Shown here piece after piece: positions 9,282 through 17,837 of a stretch of DNA of 64,000 bases; the first letter of the stretch is position 1; each line of letters starts with the position of its first letter. This DNA is from Pseudoalteromonas sp. MSK9-3 (GTDB taxonomy: Bacteria; Pseudomonadota; Gammaproteobacteria; Enterobacterales; Alteromonadaceae), in contig NZ_MIET01000014.1 in assembly GCF_003590335.1 (NCBI RefSeq), positions 62,001 through 126,000 on the forward strand, given 5' to 3'. The notes under the pieces were generated by a model. It saw only the letters and a list, made by a program, of their open reading frames with translations, had not been told where the DNA came from and searched no databases. The translations under genes and the position numbers were made by a program.

Positions 9282-9995
9282 GTGAAAATATGTTCGATTG
9301 TACTAACCGCAGCACTGCTAAGTGCCCAAAGCTTTGCCAGTTCTCTGCCATCACAGCCTCACCTATATGTGCAGGGCAATGCTCATATGCAAGTTCAGCC
9401 CGACCGTGCTGTGATCAGGGTGGCGATCACTGAAAAGAGTAAGTCATTATCAGATGCGAAAAAGCGCGTTGATGATGTTATGGCAAATGCCATATCTATT
9501 GCAAAAAATCACAAAATTAAGTTAGACAACATTCATGCAGAACAATTAAATGTGTATCGACAAACTCGCTATAATCGCACAACTAATCAAGATGAATTTG
9601 ATGGTTTTCGTGTGAGCCGTTCGCTAACATTAAAGCTTGAACAAATAGAAAGTTACCCTGTGTTACTGCAAAAGCTGGTGGATGCAGGCATTAATGAATT
9701 CAACAACACGCAATTTGAAGTGAGTAATAAAAGTGCATTAATGAAAAGCTTGAAGAAAGTTGCTATCAAGGATGCCAAGCTTGCTGCGAAGGAGCTAGCG
9801 TCTGATTTTGATGTGAAACTCGATGGACTATATTCGGTCTCATTCTCTCCTATGGAGATACCACGAGCACCTTATGTTCGCGCTGAATCAATGAAAGTTA
9901 TGAGTAGTGATTCCGGCAGCGTCGAAAACGCGTACAATACTGGGGCTTTAACACTTAGGGCCCAAGTGTATGCAGTATATACCATTAACAACTAA
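9282..9995 (+). CDS. SIMPL-domain (DUF541) periplasmic protein
   Basis: 237 aa with a signal peptide (cleavage near SFASS) followed by a SIMPL/DUF541 domain. Typical features are the opening VQGNAHMQVQPDRAVIRVAI and the internal block KKVAIKDAKLAAKELA. E. coli YggE of this family is linked to lower oxidative stress, but the molecular role is not established. The start is GTG at 9282 with AAAGGA about eight bases upstream. The 53-bp gap after the binding-protein gene suggests possible cotranscription. Confidence 0.85.
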   Translation: MKICSIVLTAALLSAQSFASSLPSQPHLYVQGNAHMQVQPDRAVIRVAITEKSKSLSDAKKRVDDVMANAISIAKNHKIKLDNIHAEQLNVYRQTRYNRTTNQDEFDGFRVSRSLTLKLEQIESYPVLLQKLVDAGINEFNNTQFEVSNKSALMKSLKKVAIKDAKLAAKELASDFDVKLDGLYSVSFSPMEIPRAPYVRAESMKVMSSDSGSVENAYNTGALTLRAQVYAVYTINN

Positions 9996-10054
9996 TGATA
10001 ATGAACGACTTAATTTATATCGTGTAAGTTCCTTTGTGCGACAAACTTGTTTAT

Positions 10055-10089
10055 ATTGGCTACTTCGACATTAAAAGGAAGTAGCCAAT
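10055..10089 (+). promoter_or_regulatory. Perfect hairpin over the ribosome binding site of the MAPEG gene
   Basis: ATTGGCTACTTC and GAAGTAGCCAAT form a 12-bp perfect stem around an 11-nt loop. The 3' arm contains part of the AAGGAAG Shine-Dalgarno and the first two bases of the ATG at 10088. In mRNA this would hide the start region. Confidence 0.7.
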
Positions 10090-10462
10090 GATAACGGGTT
10101 TATATGGGTCGCTATTAGCGTTATTTTATATAAAGTTAAGCTTTGAAATTATTACGGTCCGCAAGCGTGAAAAGATAGGTTTGGGTGATGGGGGAAATAG
10201 TCAACTCACTAATGCAATTAGAGCCCATGCTAATTTTATAGAATATACTCCTTTTGCAGTATTGCTGCTGTTCATTTTAGAAATGCAAAACTTTAATGGC
10301 ATCGCTATTCATATTGCCGGTATGAGCTTTTTTTTAGCGCGGGTGGTCCATTGGCAAGCCCTTAAAAGAGAAAACTTAAGGTTACGAGTCATAGGCATGG
10401 CATTGACCTTTTTGGTACTATTGGCGCTTAGTATTGCGAATTTGGTTTTATATATAAATTAA
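10088..10462 (+). CDS. MAPEG-family membrane protein
   Basis: 124-aa membrane protein with four hydrophobic segments and the MAPEG signature region (NAIRAHANFIEYTPFAVLLL). The MAPEG superfamily includes eukaryotic glutathione- and eicosanoid-metabolising enzymes. Small bacterial members resemble E. coli YecN and have no assigned reaction. The start has AAGGAAG upstream, embedded in a perfect hairpin. Its stop codon overlaps the ATG of the following sulfotransferase-like gene (TAATG), so the two are likely translationally coupled. Confidence 0.88.
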   Translation: MITGLYGSLLALFYIKLSFEIITVRKREKIGLGDGGNSQLTNAIRAHANFIEYTPFAVLLLFILEMQNFNGIAIHIAGMSFFLARVVHWQALKRENLRLRVIGMALTFLVLLALSIANLVLYIN

Positions 10463-11094
10463 TGAGTAAAGTTTTTATAGTTGGTCTGCCTAGAACAGGC
10501 ACGACGAGTGTTTGCGTCGCATGTTTAAGTTTAGGTTATAAGACGGCGCACACCGCATATACACGTAATACGTTTCGTGACGCGCAAGTTATTGCTGATA
10601 CCCCTATTTTCAATGACTATAAGCAGTTGTCAGTTTTATACCCAGATGCGAAGTATATTTACTTAGACAGAGAACTTTCGTTGTGGCTGCCTTCTATTGC
10701 TCAGTTGCTAACGCGTATGTCGAGTAATTTATTCAGTGAAAAAGGCGGGTTTAACGATACCATTAAACGTTGTTACTTGGAGACATTTTTGGGGTTGACC
10801 GAAAATAATACTGAGGACTATGCATTTTTAACTCAATGCTATGAAGCGCATAAACATACAGTGTTAGATTTTTTTAAAGCGCAGAAATTGACGCACTTAG
10901 TACTCAATTTATCAGAGCCAGATGCCATGCAACAACTTGCTACATATTTGGGTGTAGATAGCGGGGCGACAATGCCATTTTTAAATAAAAAAGGCAAGGT
11001 AACAGCGTGGAATGCCATTCGAGATCCGCTTAAAGTAGCCTCAACCCGCCAAGGCAAAGTAGACAAAGATGAATTGCTATTAGTTAACGTTTAG
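10462..11094 (+). CDS. Sulfotransferase-family protein
   Basis: 210-aa protein that opens with a P-loop-like phosphosulfate-binding motif (FIVGLPRTGTTS, residues 5-16), typical of PAPS-dependent sulfotransferases of the Sulfotransfer family. The segment PDAKYIYLDRELSLWLPS matches the conserved second half of the PAPS site. It probably transfers sulfate to a small molecule or carbohydrate, substrate unknown. Translation is coupled to the MAPEG gene by a TAATG overlap. At 210 aa it is compact for the family but appears intact. Confidence 0.78.
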   Translation: MSKVFIVGLPRTGTTSVCVACLSLGYKTAHTAYTRNTFRDAQVIADTPIFNDYKQLSVLYPDAKYIYLDRELSLWLPSIAQLLTRMSSNLFSEKGGFNDTIKRCYLETFLGLTENNTEDYAFLTQCYEAHKHTVLDFFKAQKLTHLVLNLSEPDAMQQLATYLGVDSGATMPFLNKKGKVTAWNAIRDPLKVASTRQGKVDKDELLLVNV

Positions 11095-11181
11095 TCTTTG
11101 CCATCGCTTTTATGTGCGCTAAAATGCACGCAAATTTTTAGAAGTGCTTTTTATTAGGTACATTGAGTAAGAGAAGTAAGC

Positions 11182-11754
11182 ATGTTTGAATTGAAATATC
11201 ACACGCCATTTGAATGGACGCATAAGGTACTCGAAGACTTTGGCACGTTCTTACAAGATCACGCTGCAGCTGAGAAAAAAGCGTCAGGCATGGCTATGTC
11301 GATGTTGAGCCATTACCCAGATAGAATTAAGCTGGTTAAAGCGATGGCTGATTTGGCGATTGAAGAAATGATCCACTTTAAGCAAGTGCTCAAACTACTT
11401 AATGAACGAGACATTATTTTAGGTAACGATCAGAAAGACCCTTACATCAAAAAAATCCGTGCCATCTTTAGAAATGGTAAAGATGAGTTTTTGATTGACC
11501 GTTTACTCGTGGCAGCCGTAATTGAAGCCAGAGGGCACGAGCGCTTTTCTTTAGTCGCCGAGGCACTTCCTGCGGGTAAAGAGAAAGACTTTTATGTTGC
11601 AATTGCGAAGTCAGAAGAAAAGCATAAGAACTTATTTGTTGAGTTAGCTTATGAGTATTTTGATAAAGCGCTTATTGATGAACGTTTAGAAGAGATTTTA
11701 ATTGCTGAAGCTGAAATTTGCGAGAGTATCCCATTTACGGCAGCGCTGCATTAA
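11182..11754 (+). CDS. miaE: tRNA-(ms2io6A) hydroxylase MiaE
   Basis: Nonhaem diiron mono-oxygenase that hydroxylates the isopentenyl group of ms2i6A at tRNA position 37, in the cytosol. The 190-aa ferritin-like four-helix protein shows iron-ligand motifs IEEMIHF, EARGHERF and SEEKHKNLF. Length and motifs match bacterial MiaE well. An AGAAG-type ribosome site precedes the ATG. It stands alone and converges on the TonB receptor gene across a bidirectional terminator. Confidence 0.93.
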   Translation: MFELKYHTPFEWTHKVLEDFGTFLQDHAAAEKKASGMAMSMLSHYPDRIKLVKAMADLAIEEMIHFKQVLKLLNERDIILGNDQKDPYIKKIRAIFRNGKDEFLIDRLLVAAVIEARGHERFSLVAEALPAGKEKDFYVAIAKSEEKHKNLFVELAYEYFDKALIDERLEEILIAEAEICESIPFTAALH

Positions 11755-11772
11755 GCTACTAATATACGTAAT

Positions 11773-11802
11773 AAAAAAGCCAAACAACTGTTTGGCTTTT
11801 TT
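11773..11802. terminator. Bidirectional rho-independent terminator
   Basis: Eight-base core GCCAAACA/TGTTTGGC with flanking A and T runs (14 bp in all) and a 2-nt loop, between convergent miaE and the TonB receptor gene. Confidence 0.92.
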
Positions 11803-11827
11803 ATTGTCTTAAGGTTTAAGCAGCCAA

Positions 11828-14335
11828 TTAAAAAGTCATAGAGACTTTGGCGTAAACAAAACGCCCATCGGTGTTATAGGCAGAAAATGCTGAGTAAGGG
11901 AATATCTGATTAAAGTTACTGAACCCGATATTACCAACAGTATCTTGTGGGTACTGATCAAATACATTATTTGCCCCGATGGCTAAGCGCCACTGCTCAT
12001 TCACACGATAGGCAATATCCAAATCAGTGATCCATTTTGCTGCGAGCACTTCATCATTATCAATATTACTAGATGGATCTTGCACTTCTCCATAGCGAGT
12101 GGCTTTTAAAGTGGAAGTCCATTGTTCAAAGCGCCATGTTGCAACTAAGTTCCATTTATCTTTTGGTGTTGCGTCTTCAAAACGAGCGATTTCGCGTCGT
12201 GCAAAGTATTGGTAATCTTCACCTAAATCCGACAACTCAGTTGGATTCGCTTTTACGTTCGTTACTTCTGTGTCATTGAAGTTGACCGCCACGCTAAAAT
12301 TAAGCATGCCAAGTGCTTCTAGGTCAAAGCCATAGGTTGCGACAATATCGACACCTTTAGTACTAGAGTCGATAGCATTAGTGAAGTAGCGCACGCGTTG
12401 AACGTTATTTTCACCCGCAGTTTTGAGTATTTGTTCAACCGCTGGGCCGCTAAGGTTTTCTGATAGGACGATGCGGTCATCAATATCAATTTGGTAGGCG
12501 TCTAACGTCAAGCTGAAGTTATTATATTCATAGACAAAACCAGCTGTAATATTAACCGACTCTTCCGCTTCAAGTGGCTTAGCGCCGAGTGCTTTTGCAG
12601 CAGTGGTATCAACAGGGAATAAACCCACTTCATTCGGTTGGCCGTCTTCGAATACTGTTGCAATTGACTTATATGAGGTTTGAGCAAGAGAAGGTGCTCT
12701 GAATCCAGAACTTAGCGCACCTCTAAATGACAGGTTTTCATTAAACACATAACGGCTGGCAAGTTTACCTGTAAGCGTTGAACCAAAATCATTGTAATCT
12801 TCAAACCGAGTTGCGAATACGAGGTTCCAGTTCTCGCTTAAGTAAGTATCAAATTCTGCAAACAGTGCAATGTTATTTCGGGTCTCATCAACAGCACTGG
12901 CGGGAGAGAAGCCAGCTAACACTTGTGCACCACCGGCCGCTACAGGCACGCCTTGCGAGTCAAGCACTGTTAGGTAGGAAGCTTGCTCACCAGCTTGGAT
13001 TTTATAGTTTTCTTTTCGGTATTCAGCGCCTATTGTGAAAAACACATCATCATATAAACCCAAATCAAAATCAGTCTTAGCTTGGGCGTTTACTAACCAC
13101 TGATCATATATCAATGAGCCATTATCGAATTCAGTCGGGCTTTGGGCACCCATAGAGGTATTAATGCTATTGACGACTGAAAAAGCAAAGTCATTTTGGC
13201 CATAATTTGTGCTGATATCATAATCCCAGTTATTATGTGTACCAGATAGACCAAGAGCAAATGAAAAGTCTTTTACGTCCGATTCAATTTGCGGTAAAAA
13301 ACCATCGGGGTAAACGTCACTTACATTACGGCTGTCTTTTGGACGCCTAAAAAATCCGCCAGAATTTCCTTCACGTTGTGAGTAACTACCAAATGAGTAT
13401 AAAGATAAATCATTGTCTAGCGTGTAACCTGCGTTATAAAACAGAGCATAGTCTTTCAGGTCAGGTTTACCAAAACGGTGGTTGTAACGTTGGGCATTAA
13501 ATTCACGCGGGTCTAATGTACCGTTATCGTCTCGCGAATACTGTTCACGTTGGTCAATACCAGAGCGATTGGTGGCATTTTTGTCTCTTAGCTCACCTGA
13601 TAGGTTAATAAACCCTTGCTCAAAGAGTGACAACCCAAGATTTGCACTTAAGGTGGTTGTTTCACCATCTTTTACGCGGCGGTCACTTCCTTTATTAAAG
13701 GCAAGATCACCTTGTTCATTGCTATAGGTTTCAAGTAGTTGTGCCGAGCCTGCCATTTGTGTGTCGTTTTGACCGTAAGTCAGTGCAAGACTGCCGCCTT
13801 GCTCAGCATCTTTTAGTATAATGTTTATTACGCCAGCAATGGCATCGGAGCCGTATTGTGCTGCCGCGCCATCACGGAGTACTTCAATGCGTTTAATTGC
13901 TGCTGTTGGAATAGTATTTAAATCTACCGCAGAAGAACCTCGGCCAACAGTCCCGTTGAGGTTAAGTAGGGCACCCGCGTGACGACGTTTACCGTTAATA
14001 AGTACTAATGTGTGGTCTGGGGCTAAGCCACGCAAAACAGCAGGTCTTGCATGGTCAGTTCCATCAGCCAACTGTGAGTTAGGAAAGTTAAAGCTAGGGA
14101 TCAAGGTGGTAAGAACCTGGCTTAACTCCATCTGTCCTGAACTTTGCATTTCGTCAATACTAATAATATCAACAGGGACTGTACTTTCAGAAATGCTGCG
14201 CAAGCTTCTGCGCGTACCTGTGACTTCGATTACTTCAGTCGTTAACTGAGCGTGTTGTTCTTTTGACTCTGCTATTGCTGTAAAAGAAGAGAGTGCAGCA
14301 CCAATTGATGTCGTTAATAGGGCGAGTTTGGACAT
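11828..14335 (-). CDS. TonB-dependent outer-membrane receptor
   Basis: Outer-membrane beta-barrel receptor for TonB-energised uptake. It has a signal peptide, a TonB-box-like region near EVIEVTGTR, a plug domain (VPVDIISIDEM through GVINIILKD) and a long barrel ending in the terminal Phe of YAKVSMTF. I choose ATG 14335 over the in-frame ATG 14374. Only 14335 has a Shine-Dalgarno (AAGGAAAG), and the protein then begins with a clean signal peptide (MSKLALLTTSIGAALSS). The result is 835 aa. No uptake operon flanks it, so the substrate is open. The sequence resembles the large marine TonB group that imports siderophores, glycans or peptides. A 17-bp palindrome lies about 115 bp upstream. Confidence 0.93.
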   Translation of the reverse strand: MSKLALLTTSIGAALSSFTAIAESKEQHAQLTTEVIEVTGTRRSLRSISESTVPVDIISIDEMQSSGQMELSQVLTTLIPSFNFPNSQLADGTDHARPAVLRGLAPDHTLVLINGKRRHAGALLNLNGTVGRGSSAVDLNTIPTAAIKRIEVLRDGAAAQYGSDAIAGVINIILKDAEQGGSLALTYGQNDTQMAGSAQLLETYSNEQGDLAFNKGSDRRVKDGETTTLSANLGLSLFEQGFINLSGELRDKNATNRSGIDQREQYSRDDNGTLDPREFNAQRYNHRFGKPDLKDYALFYNAGYTLDNDLSLYSFGSYSQREGNSGGFFRRPKDSRNVSDVYPDGFLPQIESDVKDFSFALGLSGTHNNWDYDISTNYGQNDFAFSVVNSINTSMGAQSPTEFDNGSLIYDQWLVNAQAKTDFDLGLYDDVFFTIGAEYRKENYKIQAGEQASYLTVLDSQGVPVAAGGAQVLAGFSPASAVDETRNNIALFAEFDTYLSENWNLVFATRFEDYNDFGSTLTGKLASRYVFNENLSFRGALSSGFRAPSLAQTSYKSIATVFEDGQPNEVGLFPVDTTAAKALGAKPLEAEESVNITAGFVYEYNNFSLTLDAYQIDIDDRIVLSENLSGPAVEQILKTAGENNVQRVRYFTNAIDSSTKGVDIVATYGFDLEALGMLNFSVAVNFNDTEVTNVKANPTELSDLGEDYQYFARREIARFEDATPKDKWNLVATWRFEQWTSTLKATRYGEVQDPSSNIDNDEVLAAKWITDLDIAYRVNEQWRLAIGANNVFDQYPQDTVGNIGFSNFNQIFPYSAFSAYNTDGRFVYAKVSMTF

Positions 14336-14450
14336 GGTCTTTCCTTGATTTAGTAAATGGGAAAAACTATTCATAGATTTATGAAAAGTAGTAATAATAT
14401 AAAAGGGGCTGGATGGTAATATTATCGTATTAGTAAGCGAAATTATATTT

Positions 14451-14467
14451 TGTTATAAGGTATAACA
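14451..14467. promoter_or_regulatory. Perfect palindrome, candidate operator
   Basis: TGTTATAAGGTATAACA: 7-bp arms with a 3-bp spacer in the divergent region between the TonB receptor and a small membrane protein gene. The form suits a dimeric repressor. The regulator is not identified. Confidence 0.5.
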
Positions 14468-14620
14468 GTAATTATTAATTCATGAATGGCTTACAAATCG
14501 CGTACTCATAGCATGCATCTTGTTTACGAAGCTGTACCTAAGAATATATTTTTTGCGCTTACTAAGGTATTATTTAACCGTCAAATAGACCCGATAAAAT
14601 AATAAAAGGAATTATTAGTT

Positions 14621-14905
14621 ATGCGTTTTTTCAAAGTAAAGTGTTGCCCGCATTGTGAGAAGCCGTTTGGGTTATTAACAAGGCTGCATGTTAATTGCCG
14701 ACGCAGTCGTGTTTGCCGTACGTGCGGTGGTGAGTTTATCTCTGCATTTAGTAATGTTGTCCTAGTTTATAGCGTGGCACTTGCATTAGCGCTGTTTTTT
14801 TCAAACCTTGCTCACAATAAGCTAGGCACTTTTGAAAGTTTGGCCTTAATGGCAGTCTGCGCATTTTGTTGTTGCTATGTATTAGGAAAATATGAGCGCT
14901 ATTAA
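14621..14905 (+). CDS. Small zinc-ribbon-like membrane protein
   Basis: 94 aa, not recognised as a named family. The N-terminal half has two CxxC pairs (CPHC and CRTC) able to bind a metal as a zinc ribbon. The C-terminal half has two hydrophobic segments separated by a short loop. AAAGGA about ten bases before ATG supports translation. It is divergent from the TonB receptor gene and converges on a lipoprotein gene. No function is inferred beyond a membrane-bound zinc-ribbon protein. Confidence 0.65.
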   Translation: MRFFKVKCCPHCEKPFGLLTRLHVNCRRSRVCRTCGGEFISAFSNVVLVYSVALALALFFSNLAHNKLGTFESLALMAVCAFCCCYVLGKYERY

Positions 14906-14935
14906 CCATTTATCGGCGTGATAACGCTCAGCCTT

Positions 14936-15313
14936 TTATGCGCCTTCTTTGATAGAAATGCTATCGAGCGGATCATGAGTCTGAACCTTTGGTTCTGCGT
15001 TCGGTAACCTTTTTAATTTTGGTTCGGCTAAACAGTCTTTTTCTGTTTCAATCCAGTAAACGGTGTTTTCAATAAGAGATATAGAGCCAGACACCACGAG
15101 GCTCGCAGCACTCACTAATCCAGCACTGGCTAGCGCTGCACCACAACTAAAGTCACTGCCACAAGCACCAAATGCGATCAGGTTTGACGATTCGAGCGTA
15201 CTCTTTTTCGCATAAACTTGACACCGTTCGTCATAGTAAGTAACGTCTTTAGGGACAAAAATACACCCACTTAGGGCTACGCTCACAGTGAAACATCCAA
15301 TTAAGTTTTTCAT
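14936..15313 (-). CDS. Putative lipoprotein of unknown function
   Basis: About 125 aa. ATG 15313 is preferred over the in-frame ATG at 15334. It has GGA upstream, and the protein then starts with a lipoprotein signal (MKNLIGCFTVSVALSGC). The mature part is rich in Cys (CQVY, CGSDFSCGAA, DCLAE) and has an Ala/Ser-rich segment that could insert in a membrane. No family is recognised. Confidence 0.6.
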   Translation of the reverse strand: MKNLIGCFTVSVALSGCIFVPKDVTYYDERCQVYAKKSTLESSNLIAFGACGSDFSCGAALASAGLVSAASLVVSGSISLIENTVYWIETEKDCLAEPKLKRLPNAEPKVQTHDPLDSISIKEGA

Positions 15314-15425
15314 ATATATCCTTTTTTTAGACACAAGTGTAACGGTAAATCGAAACTGTGTTTGTAAAAAAGTGTGATAGGTTTTAATTGACGTTGCTGT
15401 TTTCTAGAATAGCGCTGGTTGTAAA

Positions 15426-15446
15426 AGGCCCATTAAGTTATGGGCC
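15426..15446 (-). terminator. Terminator downstream of cvfB
   Basis: GGCCCAT/ATGGGCC 7-bp stem with a 6-nt loop. Read on the minus strand it is followed by TTTT. It lies 17 bp past the cvfB stop. Confidence 0.7.
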
Positions 15447-15463
15447 CTAATTAGGGGAGTGGG

Positions 15464-16291
15464 TTATTTACGAAGAGAAATTGACTTGGCTTCGATGTCA
15501 ATCTTACCTTGCTTAAACAAACCACCAATCGCCTTTTTGAAATTAGCTTTACTGGTCGAGAAAGTCTTTCTGATAAGTTCAGGATCTGATTTATCGCCCA
15601 GTGGTAAAAATCCGCCTTTAGCTGAGAGCTCAGCTAAAATTTGTTCGCTTAATCCTGTTACTTTTGCCATACCCGGTTTTTCGAGTACTACGTCGATTTT
15701 ACCATCTTCGCGTACGACTTTAACAAAGCCTTTTAATTTTTGGCCGATAAACATACGCTTAAATATAGTATTAAAAAATATCACCCCTAAGTGCTGTTCA
15801 TTGATGATGACTTTATAACCAATGTCAGTTTTTGATGCCACGATCAAGTCAACTTCTTGTAATGGGGCGTATTCAGCATCGGTCTTATTGACGAATTTAT
15901 TTATGTTGCTCGACGCACATAACCGTTGGCTTGCATTATCAAGATATAGCTTTACTAAGTAGCTATGACCATCACGCATCTTAGGTTTTTGTTCGTTGAA
16001 TGGCGCAAGAATATCTTTGCTAACACCCAAATCAAGAAATGCACCAAAGCTATTGATTTCTTTTACGCGCAACAAAGCAAATTCGCCGACTTGCGCAATG
16101 GGAGTTTTTGTTGTGCCAGTCATATGACCTTGCGAGTCTTGGAAGATAAAGACCTGGACACTGTCACCTAATTCAAGGTGAGACTCAACTTCTGCTTTTG
16201 GTAAAAATACTTCGCCTAACTCGCGGCCGTCTAGGTATGCGCCCTCGGCACATAATTCATTGATCATTAAATTTTGAATGCTACCTAGCAT
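15464..16291 (-). CDS. cvfB: S1-like RNA-binding protein CvfB family
   Basis: 275 aa with tandem S1-type OB-fold domains (for example LLRVKEINSFGAFLDLGVSKD) and a C-terminal winged-helix region with SKANFKKAIGGLFKQGKI. This is the CvfB/YitL layout. CvfB binds RNA and affects virulence gene expression in Staphylococcus; the role in gammaproteobacteria is not established. It follows the DEAD-box helicase gene by 2 bp. Its Shine-Dalgarno GAGGAA is formed by the last two codons of that gene, so the two are an operon with coupled translation and a shared RNA theme. Confidence 0.87.
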   Translation of the reverse strand: MLGSIQNLMINELCAEGAYLDGRELGEVFLPKAEVESHLELGDSVQVFIFQDSQGHMTGTTKTPIAQVGEFALLRVKEINSFGAFLDLGVSKDILAPFNEQKPKMRDGHSYLVKLYLDNASQRLCASSNINKFVNKTDAEYAPLQEVDLIVASKTDIGYKVIINEQHLGVIFFNTIFKRMFIGQKLKGFVKVVREDGKIDVVLEKPGMAKVTGLSEQILAELSAKGGFLPLGDKSDPELIRKTFSTSKANFKKAIGGLFKQGKIDIEAKSISLRK

Positions 16292-16293
16292 GA

Positions 16294-17619
16294 TTATTCC
16301 TCAGTTGGCTTTGGTTTACGACGTAGTGGTGCGTGCCCATCAACATCAAATGGCGCAGGGATTGCTTTTTTAGGTTTTGTTGGTTTTCTTCTTACTGGTT
16401 TTTTAGCGGCTTTTGCTTGGGCTGGCTTCTTTTCAACCGGTGCTTTAGCTTTAGGCTTTGGTGGCCTGAAACCTTTAAACTTGGCCTCTAACCCGCTGAT
16501 ACTTTCAAATGATAGTGCATCATTTAAGTAGTTTTTAATAGCCACGAAGCTGTTCCAGTCTTTCGGACCAACTAAAGAAATTGCAGTGCCTTTAAATCCG
16601 GCTCGACCTGTACGACCTATACGGTGCACATACTCTTCAGCTTGCTTTGGCAGATCGAAATTAATAACGTGAGTTACGCTAAGTAAATCAAGTCCTCGAG
16701 AGGCGACGTCAGTGGTGACCAATACTTTAAATAAGCCGCGGCTAAATGTGTCCATAATATCTAGGCGTTTATTTTGTGCTAGGTCTCCTGCAAGGGCAAC
16801 GGCTTTTATTCCTAATGTGTTCAGCTGCTCACTGATCCGCACCGTATCACTACGTGTGGCTGTGAAGATAATACACTGTCCTACATTGTCTTGTGTTACA
16901 AAGTGTTTTAATAACGCGTCTTTGTGATCAAGGTGATCAGCAAAATAGAGGGTTTGCTTAATATCGCCATGTTGTTGATGCGCATCACTTAGAATAATTT
17001 TCTTTGGTGAGCGAAGTAAATTACGAGACGTGACTTCTACTTGTGCATGGTCAAGCGTTGCAGAGAAAAGCAGCGTCTGGCGCAAGCGGTGATTTGCTTG
17101 TTCATTAATTAAGTTTAGTTGTGGTGCAAAGCCTAAATCAAGCATACGGTCTGCTTCATCAAATACCAGTAACTCTAACCCTGATAGCTGTAATGAACGT
17201 TGCTCTAGGTGGTCTGCAATTCTGCCAGGTGAACCAATCACGATTTGTGGGTCTTTTCTGAGTGCTTTGACTTGATCGTTAAAGTTTTCACCACCAAGCA
17301 CTTTAACCACTGAAATACTGGTTCCGGCTACGAGTAAGCGACATTGTGAGAACACTTGTGTAGCTAACTCTCGTGTTGGGGCAATAATGAGTACGCGCGG
17401 GTCACGTTTACTCAATGCGCGTTGTTTCATTACACGATGAATAGCTGGGAGTAAAAATGCCAATGTTTTTCCTGAGCCGGTTTTAGACTGAGCAAACACA
17501 TCATGGCCAGCAATGGCGGTCGGGACTGCCTGACTTTGGATCTCGGTAGGTGAAGTGATCCCTTGGTGTGCAAGTTGTGCTTCTAGTCGGGTGTCTATGC
17601 CCAGTTCAGTAAAGTGCAA
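16294..17619 (-). CDS. DEAD-box ATP-dependent RNA helicase
   Basis: RNA helicase core with Q motif (TEIQSQAVP), Walker A (SKTGSGKT), PTRELA, DEAD (VFDEADRML), SAT, and the C-terminal VTTDVASRGLD and HRIGRTGR motifs. A Lys/Pro-rich tail of about 60 residues follows, fitting RNA contact in RhlE-like helicases. I start it at TTG 17619, which has GGAG eight bases upstream and begins at HFTELGI, the usual start. A longer frame from ATG 17658 exists, but that ATG lies inside a TATAAT promoter element and would not be in the mRNA. It forms an operon with cvfB. Confidence 0.92.
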   Translation of the reverse strand: MHFTELGIDTRLEAQLAHQGITSPTEIQSQAVPTAIAGHDVFAQSKTGSGKTLAFLLPAIHRVMKQRALSKRDPRVLIIAPTRELATQVFSQCRLLVAGTSISVVKVLGGENFNDQVKALRKDPQIVIGSPGRIADHLEQRSLQLSGLELLVFDEADRMLDLGFAPQLNLINEQANHRLRQTLLFSATLDHAQVEVTSRNLLRSPKKIILSDAHQQHGDIKQTLYFADHLDHKDALLKHFVTQDNVGQCIIFTATRSDTVRISEQLNTLGIKAVALAGDLAQNKRLDIMDTFSRGLFKVLVTTDVASRGLDLLSVTHVINFDLPKQAEEYVHRIGRTGRAGFKGTAISLVGPKDWNSFVAIKNYLNDALSFESISGLEAKFKGFRPPKPKAKAPVEKKPAQAKAAKKPVRRKPTKPKKAIPAPFDVDGHAPLRRKPKPTEE

Positions 17620-17656
17620 AGCGTTTTTCTCCAAAACAAATTTTTTATGACAGGCC

Positions 17657-17665
17657 ATTATAGCA
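17657..17665 (-). promoter_or_regulatory. Extended -10 promoter of the helicase-cvfB operon
   Basis: On the minus strand TGCTATAAT is a perfect extended -10 element. Transcription should start near 17650, about 30 nt before the TTG start at 17619. No good -35 is seen, as expected for extended -10 promoters. Confidence 0.65.
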
Positions 17666-17713
17666 AAGCTAAGCCATTCACTAATAGTAAAAAGCGCATT
17701 GTTAGCAAGGTTT

Positions 17714-17741
17714 TTGCAATTAAACTAAAAATCCGTACAAT
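17714..17741 (+). promoter_or_regulatory. Probable sigma-70 promoter of trhO
   Basis: TTGCAA and TACAAT are separated by 16 bp. Transcription from near 17748 gives a leader of about 90 nt containing short inverted repeats. Confidence 0.5.
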
Positions 17742-17837
17742 ACGCGCTCTAGCGCCGGATTTACGTTCCGGTTTAATGAACTGACTGGTTGAAAATAAGC
17801 CAGTTTAGTGTAACTAAAGCTGATTATAGGAATATCT

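Noticed and set aside
15459..15818. 119-codon plus-strand frame opposite cvfB
   Set aside because: Antisense shadow of a clear cvfB coding region; low-complexity translation with no family features.
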